A DNA stretch of 50,449 nt, from NCBI GenBank assembly GCA_947442255.1, contig CANEVO010000012.1:1-50449 (forward strand). Direction: 5' to 3'. The stretch comes from Opitutia bacterium. GTDB lineage: Bacteria > Verrucomicrobiota > Verrucomicrobiae > Opitutales > Opitutaceae. The notes beneath the pieces are model-generated. The model was not told the origin of the DNA. It did no database searches and worked only from the letters and a program-made list of their open reading frames with translations. The position numbers and the translations under genes are program-made. Of the stretch, positions 8,445-17,553 are shown piece after piece. Position 1 is the stretch's first letter. Each line of letters begins with the position of its first letter.

Positions 8445-8482
8445 AAACAAAAAACCCGTTAATCACTAAAGGCTAATGGGTT
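8445..8482 (-). terminator. Rho-independent terminator of tRNA-Val
   Basis: On the minus strand a stem AACCCATTA pairs with TAACGGGTT (one A-C mismatch) and is followed at once by TTTTTGTTT. It lies 7 bases beyond the encoded CCA of the tRNA-Val gene, the expected place for its terminator. Confidence 0.75.
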
Positions 8483-8489
8483 CCGAAAC

Positions 8490-8566
8490 TGGTGGACCTT
8501 ACTGGACTCGAACCAGTGACCTTTTCCATGTCAAGGAAACGCTCTAACCAACTGAGCTAAAGGTCC
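8490..8566 (-). tRNA. tRNA-Val (anticodon GAC)
   Basis: A complete cloverleaf on the minus strand: acceptor GGACCTT pairing with AAGGTCC, D arm with AGCTCAGTTGGTTAGAGC, anticodon stem TTTCC/GGAAA around loop TTGACAT (anticodon GAC, valine), T arm CACTGG-TTCGAGT-CCAGT, discriminator A and encoded CCA. All arms pair well. A terminator follows directly downstream. Confidence 0.95.
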
Positions 8567-8788
8567 GCAAAATTTGGAGGGGGGAATAAGCACTGTGAGG
8601 CATGGCTCGCGCAAGCAAAAAGCCGTCGAAAAGAACGGAGCCGGTTTTGCCTGACGACGGAGCCTGGTGAGCCATGCGGCCGCCGACGGGTATGCATTCG
8701 CATCAATTGCGGGTTCAAGGCGGTGGTGGATGCGAAAAGTAAAAATGAGGCGCTTGAAAGCCGCGGCCATTTCGTGCGCAGATGCGGG

Positions 8789-10450
8789 ATGCTTCAGTCG
8801 CTCCGGATCAAGAACCTCGCTTTGCTGGAAGAAGTGGCGCTCGACTTCGAGGCGGGGTTCACCGCGGTGACCGGCGAAACCGGCGCGGGCAAGAGCATCC
8901 TGCTCGGGGCTTTGAGCCTGCTGGCCGGCGAGCGCGCGGACAAGACCATCATCCGCCAGGGCGCGGCGGCGACGGAGGTCGAGGCCGGATTGTATTTCGA
9001 GAACGCGAAGCGGATGAATGCGCTGCTGGAGGAACTCGACCTGCCGCCGTGCGAGGACGGCCGGCTGATCCTCAAGCGCAGCCTGCCGCGCGAAAAGCCG
9101 CCGAAGATCACGGTCAACGGCAGCCTCTCGACGCTCGCCGCATTGCAGCGCCTCGGCGAGCACTGGGTCGATTTTCACGGGCCGAGCGAGCCGCGGCGCC
9201 TCCTCAAGGAGAGCTGCCAACTGGAGTTGCTCGATCTTTTCGGCCGGGCCGGGGAGGCCGCCGTCACCTACCGGGCGAGTTACCGCACGTGGCGCGAACT
9301 TCTCGCCGAACGCGACCGGATCGCCCGCGAAACGAAATTGTCGCCCGATCAAATCGATTTTCTCGGCAACCAGCTCGCGCAAATCGACGCACTGGAGCTG
9401 ACCGACGAGGCGATCGAGGCGCTTGAGCGCGATCACCAGCGCATGAGCCGCTCGCAGGAATTGATTGAGCTCGCGTCGGCGCTGGCTGCCGGGCTGACGG
9501 GCGAGGAGGGCGTGCAGGGCCGGGTGGCCGCGCTGTTGCGCGAGGCGCGGCAACTCGAGGGCATCGATGCCGCCAGCAAGCCCCTGGCGGACCGGCTGGC
9601 CTCGGCCGTGGTCGAGTTGAACGACCTCGGCGCCGAATTTTCCGCGCTCGGCAACGAATTGCAGTTCGATCCGGAGCAGGCCGAGCAGCTTGAGGCGCGG
9701 ATGACGACGTGGCTCGAGCTGAAGCGCAAGCATGGCGGCGACATGCGCGCCGTGACGGCCGCGCGGGACGAACTGCGGCGCCGGCTCGAGGTGCAGGGCG
9801 ATCTCGATGGCACGCTTGGCCGTCTGGAACAACAGATCGGCACCGCGGCGCGCGCAGCAAAGAAAGATGCGCAGACCCTCCGGACCGTTCGTGAAAAGGC
9901 CGCGCGGGACCTGGCGAAAGTCGCGGCGTGCGCGATCCTCCAGCTTGGCTTTCAGAAGGCGGAGTTTCAGGTGCGGATCGTGCCGCTGCCCGAACTGGGG
10001 CCGGCCGGCGATTGCTCCTGTGAGTTTTTGTTTTCGCCCAACGTCGGCGAGGCGCCGCTACCGTTGAACCGGGTGGCATCGAGCGGCGAACTCGCCCGCG
10101 TCATGCTCGCACTCAAGACCGTGCTCGCGGATCTCGACGATGTGCCTCTGCTCGTGTTCGACGAAGTCGATGCCAACGTCGGCGGCGAGATTGGACGCGT
10201 AGTCGGGGAGAAAATGGCCGGGATCGCGCGCAGTCATCAAGTGCTGTGCGTGACCCACCTGCCGCAGGTGGCGGCTCAGGCGCCGTGTCATCTGGTGGTG
10301 GCCAAGGATCAGTCGAAGGATCGCGCGGTGGTTTCGATCGTGCCCATCCAGGCCAGCCGGAAGGCGCGGGTGAGCGAACTCGCGCGAATGCTGGGCGACC
10401 GCACGGCGAAGAGCGCGCTGGCGCACGCCGAGGAATTGTTGCCGCGGTAG
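8789..10450 (+). CDS. recN: DNA repair protein RecN (SMC-like ATPase)
   Basis: RecN is a cytoplasmic SMC-type ATPase that helps RecA in double-strand break repair. The 553-residue length matches the family exactly. The N-terminal half has MLQSLRIKNLALLEEVALDF and Walker A GETGAGKS (residue ~30). The middle (residues ~150-370) is coiled-coil like with the expected hydrophobic heptads. The C-terminal half has the signature region VASSGELARVMLALKTVLA, Walker B LLVFDEVDANVGG and VLCVTHLPQVAAQA. The start at 8789 is chosen because MLQSLRIKN is the conserved N-terminus; an upstream ATG at 8723 would add 22 unconserved residues. It is a single gene with no obvious operon partner. Confidence 0.95.
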   Translation: MLQSLRIKNLALLEEVALDFEAGFTAVTGETGAGKSILLGALSLLAGERADKTIIRQGAAATEVEAGLYFENAKRMNALLEELDLPPCEDGRLILKRSLPREKPPKITVNGSLSTLAALQRLGEHWVDFHGPSEPRRLLKESCQLELLDLFGRAGEAAVTYRASYRTWRELLAERDRIARETKLSPDQIDFLGNQLAQIDALELTDEAIEALERDHQRMSRSQELIELASALAAGLTGEEGVQGRVAALLREARQLEGIDAASKPLADRLASAVVELNDLGAEFSALGNELQFDPEQAEQLEARMTTWLELKRKHGGDMRAVTAARDELRRRLEVQGDLDGTLGRLEQQIGTAARAAKKDAQTLRTVREKAARDLAKVAACAILQLGFQKAEFQVRIVPLPELGPAGDCSCEFLFSPNVGEAPLPLNRVASSGELARVMLALKTVLADLDDVPLLVFDEVDANVGGEIGRVVGEKMAGIARSHQVLCVTHLPQVAAQAPCHLVVAKDQSKDRAVVSIVPIQASRKARVSELARMLGDRTAKSALAHAEELLPR

Positions 10451-10509
10451 GTGCGGCCCGGCTTTGCCGGCGACTTATCGCAGGAAAGCGCCCGCGGCCG
10501 CCCCGCGCC

Positions 10510-10667
10510 GCCGCGGCGCCAAGGATCCGCCAGAGGTCGCCCGAGTTCACCTGTGCGGCGCTGCCGCTCAAACGCATCGACGGCGACAGGAACTCGACGG
10601 TGGTCAGCCTCAGGTTGAGGTGGGCCCCGCGCTCGATTTTCATGGTGAACGCGTCAAAGGCAATTTC
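10510..10667 (-). pseudogene. Fragment of an unidentified coding sequence joined to the IS relic
   Basis: Directly after the truncated transposase homology the same minus-strand frame continues with EIAFDAFTMKIERGAHLNLR and a segment ending VNSGDLWRIL. Its amphipathic beta pattern looks like real protein, perhaps from an AsmA-like or other beta-rich envelope protein. It is not transposase sequence. It fades into the antisense of recN. I read it as the remains of a host gene next to an IS deletion; the family guess is weak. Confidence 0.3.
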
Positions 10668-10868
10668 GTTCAACTCCGTGTTCTCCCGCTCCAGTTCCTT
10701 GAGGCGCTTCGCCGCGTTGACCTCCATCATGCCGAACTGTCGCTTCCAACGGTGGTAGGTCTGCTCCGAGATGTTCTTTTCCTTGCAGATCTCCACGATA
10801 CTTTTGCCGCCGTCGGCCGCCCGCAAAATGCGGATCTTGTCTTCCGTCGTCTGTTTTTTGCCTTTCAT
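10668..10868 (-). pseudogene. Truncated IS3-family transposase OrfA
   Basis: From the ATG at 10868 the frame begins MKGKKQTTEDKIRILRAADG and continues through the helix-turn-helix (ISEQTYHRWKRQFG) to KRLKELERENTELN at residue 67. The usual leucine-zipper end of OrfA and all of OrfB (DDE domain) are missing, and the sequence switches to unrelated coding-like DNA. The element is therefore a dead one-ended relic. It differs in sequence from the OrfA at the left end of the window, so two different IS3-type elements have visited this region. Confidence 0.85.
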
Positions 10869-10869
10869 G

Positions 10870-10895
10870 GTCTGGGCCTTTTTCTTGGCCCAGAC
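10870..10895. repeat. Perfect 9-bp stem-loop in the IS leader
   Basis: GTCTGGGCC and GGCCCAGAC are separated by 8 bases, TTTTTCTT. The hairpin lies immediately upstream of the orfA start. Stem-loops at this place in IS elements can block translation of transposase from outside transcripts; here the role is inferred from position only. Confidence 0.6.
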
Positions 10896-10907
10896 TAACA
10901 CCCAAGG

Positions 10908-10933
10908 CGGCTCAAATTTTCGGGGTCAGGTCA
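10908..10933 (-). repeat. Probable terminal inverted repeat of the IS relic
   Basis: Read on the minus strand from 10933, the sequence starts TGACCTGACCCCGAAAATTT, which has the TG end and CCCCG core of IS3-group termini. It lies 40 bases upstream of the orfA start. The partner end is lost with the rest of the element. Confidence 0.5.
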
Positions 10934-11083
10934 GGAGGATTGGCGCGGGATTGAGACGGGTCAAGCGAGGCGCCGGGATCGGCCGGCCGGGTGACAGTGC
11001 GGTGCGGGGCGGTCGCCACCGCGCCGGTCGGATGATTGCTTTCCTTTCTCAGGTTCGCCGCGCAAGGATTGCGCCCGTTTCCC

Positions 11084-12460
11084 ATGGAAAAACTCATTCG
11101 CTTTCTGGCGGTGTTCACCGCGTTTACGGTTCTCGCTTTCGCGGAGCCGTTCGTTCCCTCCGGCATTTTTCTCACTTGGCAGCATGATCCGACCACGACG
11201 ATGACGATCGACTGGCACTCGATCGACGGTGAGGACGGCGAGATCGAACTTGTGAAGAGCGAGGCCCAGCACCAGATCCCCATCACCATCCCCGTGGTGG
11301 CCAAGGTGCGAACCGCGGTGCTGGAGTATCGGGCCCTGGGGGCGGGCGCGTGGATTAAGGCGACCGGAAAGAGCGAACCGTATCCGTTTGTAGAAGAGCG
11401 CATGCAAGGCCTGCATCGCGACGGCTACAGCCAGCCGTTCGCACCGCAGGGGAGAACCATTCACCGGGTCGAGCTGATCGGCCTGAAGCCGGACGCGCTG
11501 TACGAATTTCGTTTCGATGCCGAGGGCCGGGTGGATCGCTTCCGCACGCTTCCGAAGGCGCTCACGCGCGAAGTGCGCATCGCGATGGGCGGCGACGTGG
11601 GCTACGGGGTTTGGACGGAGCGGATGAACCGGCTCGCGGCGTCCTACGATCCCGACTTTGCGGTGTGGGGCGGCGACCTCGCCTATGACGACGGCGAGCG
11701 GCAGCGCCTCGGCCGCTGGTACGGTTTCTTCGATTCGCTGACAAAATCCTTCGTGACGAAGGACGGCCGGCGGATCCCGGTGCTCCTGACCACAGGCAAC
11801 CACGAGACGACCGGTGGTTACTACGCGAGTGCGAAGATCACCGCGCTGCTGAAGGGGCCCTATGTTCAGGACGACGCGACCCGCCGGAAGATCGCGCCCT
11901 ATTTTTTCAGCTTCTTCGCGTTCCCGGGACAGCCGGGCTACAACGTGATGGACGTCGGCAACTACCTGAGCGTGGTCCTGCTCGATTCGGGCCACAACAA
12001 TCCGCAGGACGGCGCGCAGGCGGCGTGGCTCGACCAGACGCTCGGCGCGCGGGCGAAGCTGCCGTATGTTTTTCCTGTCTACCACGTGCCCGCATTTCCG
12101 TCGCTGCGGTCACAGACCGATCCGAGCGTCGTGGGTGGGCGCCGCAATTGGGTGCCGCTGTTCGAAAAGCACCATTTGCCGGTCGTGTTTGAGAATCACG
12201 ACCACAACTACAAACGCACCTACCCGATCAAGGACGGCAAAAAGGATCCCCAGAACGGGACCGTTTACCTGGGGGACGGCTCATGGGGCGTGCTCGTGAG
12301 CGGCGTGGCCGAGGATGCGGCGGAGAAGCGCTGGTATCTGGAGAAAGCGGAGCCGCTCAATCATTTCATCCTGGCGCGCCTGACTGGCGCCGGCGCGCAG
12401 TTCGAAGCCATCAGCCTCAAGGGCGACACGATCGATCGCTACAGCGTGAAGCCGCGCTGA
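11084..12460 (+). CDS. Secreted purple-acid-phosphatase-like metallophosphoesterase
   Basis: 458 residues. A short signal peptide (MEKLIRFLAVFTAFTVLAFA) is followed by a fibronectin-III-like domain (~residues 20-150) and a calcineurin-like phosphoesterase domain. Metal-binding motifs appear in order: GGDVGY, GGDLAYDD, TGNHET, VYHVPAF and ENHDHNYKRT. This domain order is that of purple acid phosphatases, which use a dinuclear metal centre to hydrolyse phosphate esters outside the cytoplasm. The start at 11084 is chosen because it begins directly with the signal peptide; an ATG 48 bases upstream would hide it. The substrate is unknown; phosphate scavenging is a reasonable inference. The gene stands alone downstream of the IS relic. 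Confidence 0.85.
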   Translation: MEKLIRFLAVFTAFTVLAFAEPFVPSGIFLTWQHDPTTTMTIDWHSIDGEDGEIELVKSEAQHQIPITIPVVAKVRTAVLEYRALGAGAWIKATGKSEPYPFVEERMQGLHRDGYSQPFAPQGRTIHRVELIGLKPDALYEFRFDAEGRVDRFRTLPKALTREVRIAMGGDVGYGVWTERMNRLAASYDPDFAVWGGDLAYDDGERQRLGRWYGFFDSLTKSFVTKDGRRIPVLLTTGNHETTGGYYASAKITALLKGPYVQDDATRRKIAPYFFSFFAFPGQPGYNVMDVGNYLSVVLLDSGHNNPQDGAQAAWLDQTLGARAKLPYVFPVYHVPAFPSLRSQTDPSVVGGRRNWVPLFEKHHLPVVFENHDHNYKRTYPIKDGKKDPQNGTVYLGDGSWGVLVSGVAEDAAEKRWYLEKAEPLNHFILARLTGAGAQFEAISLKGDTIDRYSVKPR

Positions 12461-12502
12461 GGGGAAACCCGACCGGCGATCTGAGAAAAGCCGGAGGAAA
12501 TG

Positions 12503-14467
12503 CTACGGCGCTCCGGCTTTCGCTGCGAACGAGGCTTGTTCCGCCTTCGCACCCGCCTGCAGCAAGTGGGTGATGCGCTCCACGTCGTAGACGCAGCCGC
12601 CCCAGGGTCCGCCGCTCGCATTCTGCAGCGCGGCCCAGAGGCGGGTGTCGGCGGGGACGCGGGGGTCCATCGCGAGGTCGGGGTGCATGGGGCGCGCGGC
12701 GAAGTCGGACTCGGGGATGTTGAGGACATCGACGGAGCCTTCGAGCGTGCGGGTGTCGACGCGCACGCGGATGAGGTCGCCGTTGCGGACTTTCCCGATG
12801 GGGCCGCCGGCCCAGGCTTCGGGACTCACGTGGCCGAGGCAGGCTCCCGTGGATACGCCCGAGAAACGGCCGTCGGTGACGAGCGCGATGCGTTTGCCTT
12901 CCTTCACGTATTTCAGCGCAGAGGTGATTTGGTAGGTCTCGGGCATGCCAATGCCGGGGCCGAGGCCGATGAGGACCATCGTGTCGCCGGCTTTTACGCT
13001 GCCGGATTTGAGCGCCGCAATGGCGCGGGCCTCGGTCGTGAAGACGCGCGCGGGGCCTTCGTGGAGGTAAATACCATCTGCGCCGATCACGTTGGGGGCG
13101 ATGGCGGTGCTCTTCACGAGTGCGCCCTCGGGGGCGAGGTTGCCGCGGAGAAACGTGATCGTGCTCGTGAGGCCGCGCTCGCGGGCGCGCGTCGGCGACA
13201 TGATGACGTCGTCGGGGTCGATGCCGTCGAGGGCGGTGAGCTTGGCGCGGAGGCGCACGCGGCGCGCGGACGTTTCCCACCACGTGAGATTTTCGCCGAG
13301 GGTGCGGCCGGTGACGGTGCGGGCGTCGAGCTTGAGGAGACCGGCGTCGCGGAGGTGGAGCATCACCTCGGGCACGCCGCCGGCGAGGAAGACCTGCACG
13401 GTGGCGTAGTGCTTCGGGCCGTTCGGGAGGACGTCGACGAGGCGCGGGACGGAGCGGTTGATTCGCGCCCAGTCGTCGACGGTGGGGCGGGGGAGGCCGG
13501 CGGCGTGCGCGATGGCGGGGAGGTGGAGCGTGAGATTGGTGGAGCCGCCGAAGGCCGCGTGGGTGACCATGGCGTTGTGAATCGAATCGACGGTGAGAAG
13601 GTCGCGGGTCTTCGTGCCGCGCTGTTCCAACTCCAGCAGGGCGAGGGCGGAGCGGCGGGCGAGGTCGCGCCAGATCTCGGCGCCGGAGGGCGCGAGGGCG
13701 CCGTGCGGGAGGGTGAGGCCGAGCGCTTCGGCGACGACCTGGCTGGTCGCGGCCGTGCCCATGAACTGGCAGCCGCCGCCGGGGGAGCCACAGGCCTTGC
13801 AGCCCATCTCGGCGGCGTGGTCGAGGGTGATTTCCTCGCGCGCGAAGCGCGTCGCGAGCGTCTGCACCTTGCCGGTGTCCTCGGCCTCCTCGGCGAGGAG
13901 CGTCACGCCGCCGGGCACGAGGATGGTCGGGAGATCGGGCGAGCCGGCGAGGGCGAGCAGCATCGCGGGCAGGCCCTTGTCGCACGTCGCCACGCCGAGC
14001 ACGCCGTGGCGGGTGGGGAGCGAGCGGATGAGGCGGCGGAAGATGATGGCGGCGTCGTTGCGGTAGGCGAGGGAGTCGAGCATGCCGGCCGTGCCGTTGG
14101 TGCGGCCGTCGCACGGATCGCTGCAATACGCGGCGAAGGGAATTGCGCCGTGCGCGGAGAACGTGCGCGCGGCCTCCTCCATGAGCAGCCCGACCTCCCA
14201 ATGACCGGTGTGGTAACCGAGGGCAATTGGCGTGCCGTCGGGCGCGCGGATGCCACCCTGCGTGCTCAGGATCAGAAATTGCTTCCCGCGCATCGCTCCG
14301 GGCGCCCAGCCCATGCCGGCGTTTTGCGTCCAACCAAAAAGGTCGCCGCTGGCCATCGCGCGGAGCTGGGCCGCCTCGAGCGGCAGGTGGCCGGTCGGGC
14401 CGGGCGCGGTGGTGCGCAACGCGTAGATCGCTTCGTTGCCGGAATCGAAAATCGGGTGAGTGGACAT
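12503..14467 (-). CDS. Dihydroxy-acid dehydratase family, YjhG/YagF type (D-xylonate dehydratase-like)
   Basis: 654 residues, essentially the length of E. coli YjhG/YagF (655) and longer than IlvD (~560-615). It follows that subfamily nearly end to end: [93 protein letters not shown] and a [11 protein letters not shown] end. The three cysteines in DPCDG, TCDKG and CKAC are the iron-sulfur cluster ligands of the family. The expected reaction is dehydration of a sugar acid such as D-xylonate to the 2-keto-3-deoxy acid. There is no adjacent aldolase, dehydrogenase or transporter, so the pathway is not visible here. A paralogous sugar-acid substrate cannot be excluded. Confidence 0.9.
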   Translation of the reverse strand: MSTHPIFDSGNEAIYALRTTAPGPTGHLPLEAAQLRAMASGDLFGWTQNAGMGWAPGAMRGKQFLILSTQGGIRAPDGTPIALGYHTGHWEVGLLMEEAARTFSAHGAIPFAAYCSDPCDGRTNGTAGMLDSLAYRNDAAIIFRRLIRSLPTRHGVLGVATCDKGLPAMLLALAGSPDLPTILVPGGVTLLAEEAEDTGKVQTLATRFAREEITLDHAAEMGCKACGSPGGGCQFMGTAATSQVVAEALGLTLPHGALAPSGAEIWRDLARRSALALLELEQRGTKTRDLLTVDSIHNAMVTHAAFGGSTNLTLHLPAIAHAAGLPRPTVDDWARINRSVPRLVDVLPNGPKHYATVQVFLAGGVPEVMLHLRDAGLLKLDARTVTGRTLGENLTWWETSARRVRLRAKLTALDGIDPDDVIMSPTRARERGLTSTITFLRGNLAPEGALVKSTAIAPNVIGADGIYLHEGPARVFTTEARAIAALKSGSVKAGDTMVLIGLGPGIGMPETYQITSALKYVKEGKRIALVTDGRFSGVSTGACLGHVSPEAWAGGPIGKVRNGDLIRVRVDTRTLEGSVDVLNIPESDFAARPMHPDLAMDPRVPADTRLWAALQNASGGPWGGCVYDVERITHLLQAGAKAEQASFAAKAGAP

Positions 14468-14553
14468 TGGAGGGGCGAAAGAGGAGGGCGGCGAAACTGT
14501 GGCGGCTTCGGGGCGCGCGAACAGCCTGAATCGCGATCGCGCCGGCCGGATCA

Positions 14554-15417
14554 TCAGGCGGCCCGTCGTTTGGCCGAGGGCACCACGGCGCAGAATCCGA
14601 TCAGCAGGCCGGCGCCGAATCCGGTCACGTGCGCGAGGACGTCGATGTGGATCCCGCCGGCACCGTAGAGGCCGAGTACGGTCAGGCCCGCCGCCAGCGG
14701 AACGAACACCGAGCGCCAGCGGTGCGGATGATCGGCGCGGACGACGATGCGGATGGCGCGGCCGGTCAACAGCCCGAGCCCGGCAAAGATCGCGGTCGAG
14801 GCTCCGAGGGACCGGTAGGCGGCGGGATAGTTCATGGCGGCCACGGCGAAATTCCCCGCGACCGACGAAAGCGCGAGCAGCCCCCAGCCCCGGGCGCGCC
14901 CGAGCGTCGCCAGCACGGCGGCAAACACGAGGATCCCGCTGAGCCCGTTCGAGACCAGGTGGTCGGCGTCCGCGTGCAGAAACAGCGCGGTGGCCGGCCG
15001 CCACCATTCGTGGCGTTCGAAGACTGCTTCCGCGTCGAGCGCGCCGGCCCCGGTCCAAGCCGGCCACGTGACCTGACCCCAGTAAACCGCGATGACCCCC
15101 AGGCTCCAAAACAGGGGACTGAGGAAATCCGTGAGGCGAGGAACCTTGCCCGCTTCGAGCGGTGGTGGTGGCCAGTGCAGGCTCTCGCGGTCGAAGCGGC
15201 CGAGTTGCTCCCACGCCGACCCGGCGGCGGTCGGTTCCACCAGCAGGCGAATGCGGCCGTCGTCCGCCGGTAGGAGCCAGCAGGCCCAGCCCATCGCGAG
15301 CACCACCAGGCTGTGCTGAAAAGCATCGGCCGGGGTCGCGTAGGTCCCCACCTCAATGAGGTCTCCGGGCCGCGGCTCGCTCTCCGCCTCGGTTGACAAA
15401 TCCGGCGATGACATCAC
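14554..15417 (-). CDS. Rhomboid-family intramembrane serine protease
   Basis: 287 residues with a ~100-residue cytoplasmic-type N-terminal part and six to seven hydrophobic segments from about residue 105. Rhomboid landmarks are present in order: [20 protein letters not shown] (the H-X-N loop), [10 protein letters not shown] with the catalytic Ser (GAST instead of the usual GASG) and [13 protein letters not shown] with the catalytic His. Such enzymes cleave membrane proteins within the bilayer. It lies 86 bases upstream of the dehydratase gene on the same strand and may be co-transcribed. Start choice MMSS at 15417 or the next Met is open. Its 5' end overlaps nothing confidently coding. Confidence 0.85.
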   Translation of the reverse strand: MMSSPDLSTEAESEPRPGDLIEVGTYATPADAFQHSLVVLAMGWACWLLPADDGRIRLLVEPTAAGSAWEQLGRFDRESLHWPPPPLEAGKVPRLTDFLSPLFWSLGVIAVYWGQVTWPAWTGAGALDAEAVFERHEWWRPATALFLHADADHLVSNGLSGILVFAAVLATLGRARGWGLLALSSVAGNFAVAAMNYPAAYRSLGASTAIFAGLGLLTGRAIRIVVRADHPHRWRSVFVPLAAGLTVLGLYGAGGIHIDVLAHVTGFGAGLLIGFCAVVPSAKRRAA

Positions 15418-15527
15418 CCGGATGGAAAAGCAGTCCCGCGCCGGGTTCCACTGTGAAACGCGGCGGGGCCGGCCCGCGTGGAATCGTCGTTGCGGCGATT
15501 TCCGCCGCGCTTCATTTTCGAGCGCGA

Positions 15528-15869
15528 TTGAACCCTCGAAAGATAAATTTCATCTCCGTCGTGCTGCTGGCGATCGGCCTGGGCGCGGCCCTCGTCATTT
15601 ATTTGACGATTCCGGAGGACGTGGTCGATCCGGTGGTGGAGGGGATCCGTTCGTCGAAAAAATATATGCGCGAGATGCGGGTGATCGGGGGATCGGCGAC
15701 CCTGATGCTGTCGGATTTTGCGCATTGGTTCGCCGGCTTCTGGCGGGGCCGGGCGCTGGGCAGCACGGTGGCGGTTCTCACCGTGGTCGCGACGTTGATC
15801 TTCCGTTTTGTGGCGGCGCGGCCCGACATTTACGCGCCCGATCGGGCGCCGGGAAACAAGTCGTCCTAG
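15528..15869 (+). CDS. Small membrane protein of unknown function
   Basis: From a TTG at 15528 the frame reads LNPRKINFISVVLLAIGLG, giving a first membrane helix. A periplasmic-type segment follows (PEDVVDPVVEGIRSSKKYMR), then a second helix near the C-terminus (STVAVLTVVATLIFRFVAA). About 113 residues. The first ATG in this frame is at 15393 and would add 45 residues that look noncoding and run into the divergent rhomboid gene, so I prefer the TTG. The family is not recognised. It is followed 98 bases later by a Tat-exported BNR protein on the same strand. Confidence 0.55.
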   Translation: MNPRKINFISVVLLAIGLGAALVIYLTIPEDVVDPVVEGIRSSKKYMREMRVIGGSATLMLSDFAHWFAGFWRGRALGSTVAVLTVVATLIFRFVAARPDIYAPDRAPGNKSS

Positions 15870-15967
15870 CGCGTCGGCGCGCAGCGGGTTTTCGACCCGT
15901 GCCTCGCGTGGGAAAAAGCTGGGAGACTCGGCGGGGTTGGCTGACACTGAAGCATCCCCTCAACCTC

Positions 15968-17233
15968 ATGAACCCTTCCCCATCCCCGACCCGACGCCAG
16001 TTTCTCTCCACCACGGCCGCGACGGCCGGGGGCATGCTGTTGCTGGGGGGCGCGCGGAAACTCCTCGCTGCGTCCTCGGCGGTGGCTTCGACCGAACACT
16101 TTTATTATCGGCTGGGCCCGGCCTGGCCCTACATCGACTCGCAACGGGACAACAAAGCCTTCGGCTTCGGCGACGGTCAGATCGTGCTGTCCGAAGACAG
16201 CGGCAAGACGTGGCCGCACCGCGCGGCGTTCGCCGAGGCGGCCAACATCACGTTCAGCTGCATCCTGAAGAATGGAAACATCCTCTTCGCCACCCGGGAG
16301 CGGATCTTTCTGAGCACCGACAATCTAAAATCACATCGACCCGTCCAGGTGCAGCGTCGCGACGGCTCGCCGTATTTCCCGCACCCGCCCGTCGATCCCA
16401 AGCTGCCCGGCTGGTATTTCCACTCGCTGGATGGCGAGCACACGTGGGACGTGAACGGCCAGGAGATGCTCGTGTGGGGCAACTACTGCAATGTCGTCGG
16501 CGGCGCGGTGCCAGTGAACATCTACTATTCCACCGACAGCGGGCAGACCATCAAGGTCGCCTATTCCTTCGGGCAGAATGCGCGTTTCCAGCAGAAGGGC
16601 GCGAAGCCGGGCACGCTGCTGGGTGCGGCCGGAAATCCGGTCATCTGCCGGCACGTTCACTGCGTGGCCTATAATCCCGACGAGAACGCATTTTACGCCT
16701 GCACCGGGGATATCGACCGCGGGATTGGCAAGGAATGCCACTGGTTGCGCGGCACGTATGACGCGAGGGCGGATGCGTGGGACTGGAAGGTCGTCCTGTC
16801 GGTGGACTCCGATTCGCGCTTCAAGTCGGGCGGCATCAATTTCGTCGACGGCAAGCTCTACTGGATCTCCGACGCGAACGGCCCCAAGGTCGGGCCCCGG
16901 CACGATCGGGGCATTTTCACCTGTGCGCCGGCCGACCTCGCGAACCGCGCCGCCCATACGCTGTTGTTTAACCCCGAGTTCGAGTCCGCGAACCTGATCA
17001 TTCAGGACGGCGTGATGATCGCCTCCCATTGTGCCCCGGCCTCCACTTATGCCACGGGATTCATCTACTCGCCGGACATGGGCAAAACCTGGGTGCAGTA
17101 CGACCTCAAGGAGTTCGGCCCGCGATCGGGTGTGCGCATCCACAAAAAGAACAGCGATGGCTGGTTTCGCGTCGATTTGAGAAAGGGCTGGATCGATTTC
17201 GGCGAAGTCCTGTTCATCAAGCCCAAGCGGTGA
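15968..17233 (+). CDS. Tat-exported BNR/sialidase-like protein
   Basis: 421 residues. The N-terminus carries a twin-arginine signal (PTRRQFLSTTAATAGGMLLL) with an Ala-rich cleavage region. The mature part has Asp-box repeats in variant form: SEDSGKTW, STDSGQTI and SPDMGKTW, with intervening beta-strand patterns, as in BNR/neuraminidase-superfamily propellers. Catalytic residues of GH33 cannot be assigned. Export in folded form suggests a cofactor or metal. The start at 15968 begins directly at the Tat signal. It is the second propeller protein in the window, but little like the one at 6415. Its role is presumably extracellular or periplasmic glycan binding or hydrolysis. Confidence 0.8.
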   Translation: MNPSPSPTRRQFLSTTAATAGGMLLLGGARKLLAASSAVASTEHFYYRLGPAWPYIDSQRDNKAFGFGDGQIVLSEDSGKTWPHRAAFAEAANITFSCILKNGNILFATRERIFLSTDNLKSHRPVQVQRRDGSPYFPHPPVDPKLPGWYFHSLDGEHTWDVNGQEMLVWGNYCNVVGGAVPVNIYYSTDSGQTIKVAYSFGQNARFQQKGAKPGTLLGAAGNPVICRHVHCVAYNPDENAFYACTGDIDRGIGKECHWLRGTYDARADAWDWKVVLSVDSDSRFKSGGINFVDGKLYWISDANGPKVGPRHDRGIFTCAPADLANRAAHTLLFNPEFESANLIIQDGVMIASHCAPASTYATGFIYSPDMGKTWVQYDLKEFGPRSGVRIHKKNSDGWFRVDLRKGWIDFGEVLFIKPKR

Positions 17234-17355
17234 ACGGAGGAGGGGGCTCCCTTTCCACCGGCAGTGGCGGATGTCGTGGGTGGAGTTCAGCCGCGCCGAG
17301 TTGCAGTTGGTAATTGGAGGAAGGTTTCATAATCACAGCGCCTGCGAAATACCCC

Positions 17356-17457
17356 GTGCTGAAGCGACGACAGTTTATCGGGATGGCCGCGGCCGACGTC
17401 GTATGGCCCGCGGCCTTACGGGGTGGCGAATCCTTCCCTTCGGACGCGCTCGCTTAG
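17356..17457 (+). pseudogene. Orphan Tat signal peptide remnant
   Basis: A 33-codon frame from a GTG reads VLKRRQFIGMAAADVVWPAA followed by LRGG and a stop. KRRQFIG with a hydrophobic stretch is a typical twin-arginine signal start, but no mature protein follows. It looks like the first exported residues of a gene whose body was deleted. It lies immediately before the AGCT repeat cluster, which may mark the breakpoint. Confidence 0.5.
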
Positions 17458-17490
17458 GAGCTTGTAGCTATCAGCTTTGAGCTTTCGATC
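17458..17490 (+). repeat. AGCT heptad repeat, left arm of an inverted pair
   Basis: 33 bases made of four 7-mers: AGCTTGT, AGCTATC, AGCTTTG, AGCTTTC. The reverse complement of 18641-18673 is the same in 32 of 33 positions. The pair brackets the sugar-isomerase-like gene. A further row of heptads (AGCTCCA, AGCTCTG, AGCTCTG, AGCTTCG) follows at about 17505-17532. Confidence 0.85.
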
Positions 17491-17553
17491 GATTCCGTGC
17501 TCCCAGCTCCAAGCTCTGAGCTCTGAGCTTCGAGGGCTTTGCGCGATGTTTGC

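Noticed and set aside
12500..14668. 722-codon plus-strand frame opposite the dehydratase gene
   Set aside because: Shadow of the GC-rich YjhG-type gene; its composition (Gly/Ala/Glu/Arg) is typical of antisense frames at high GC.
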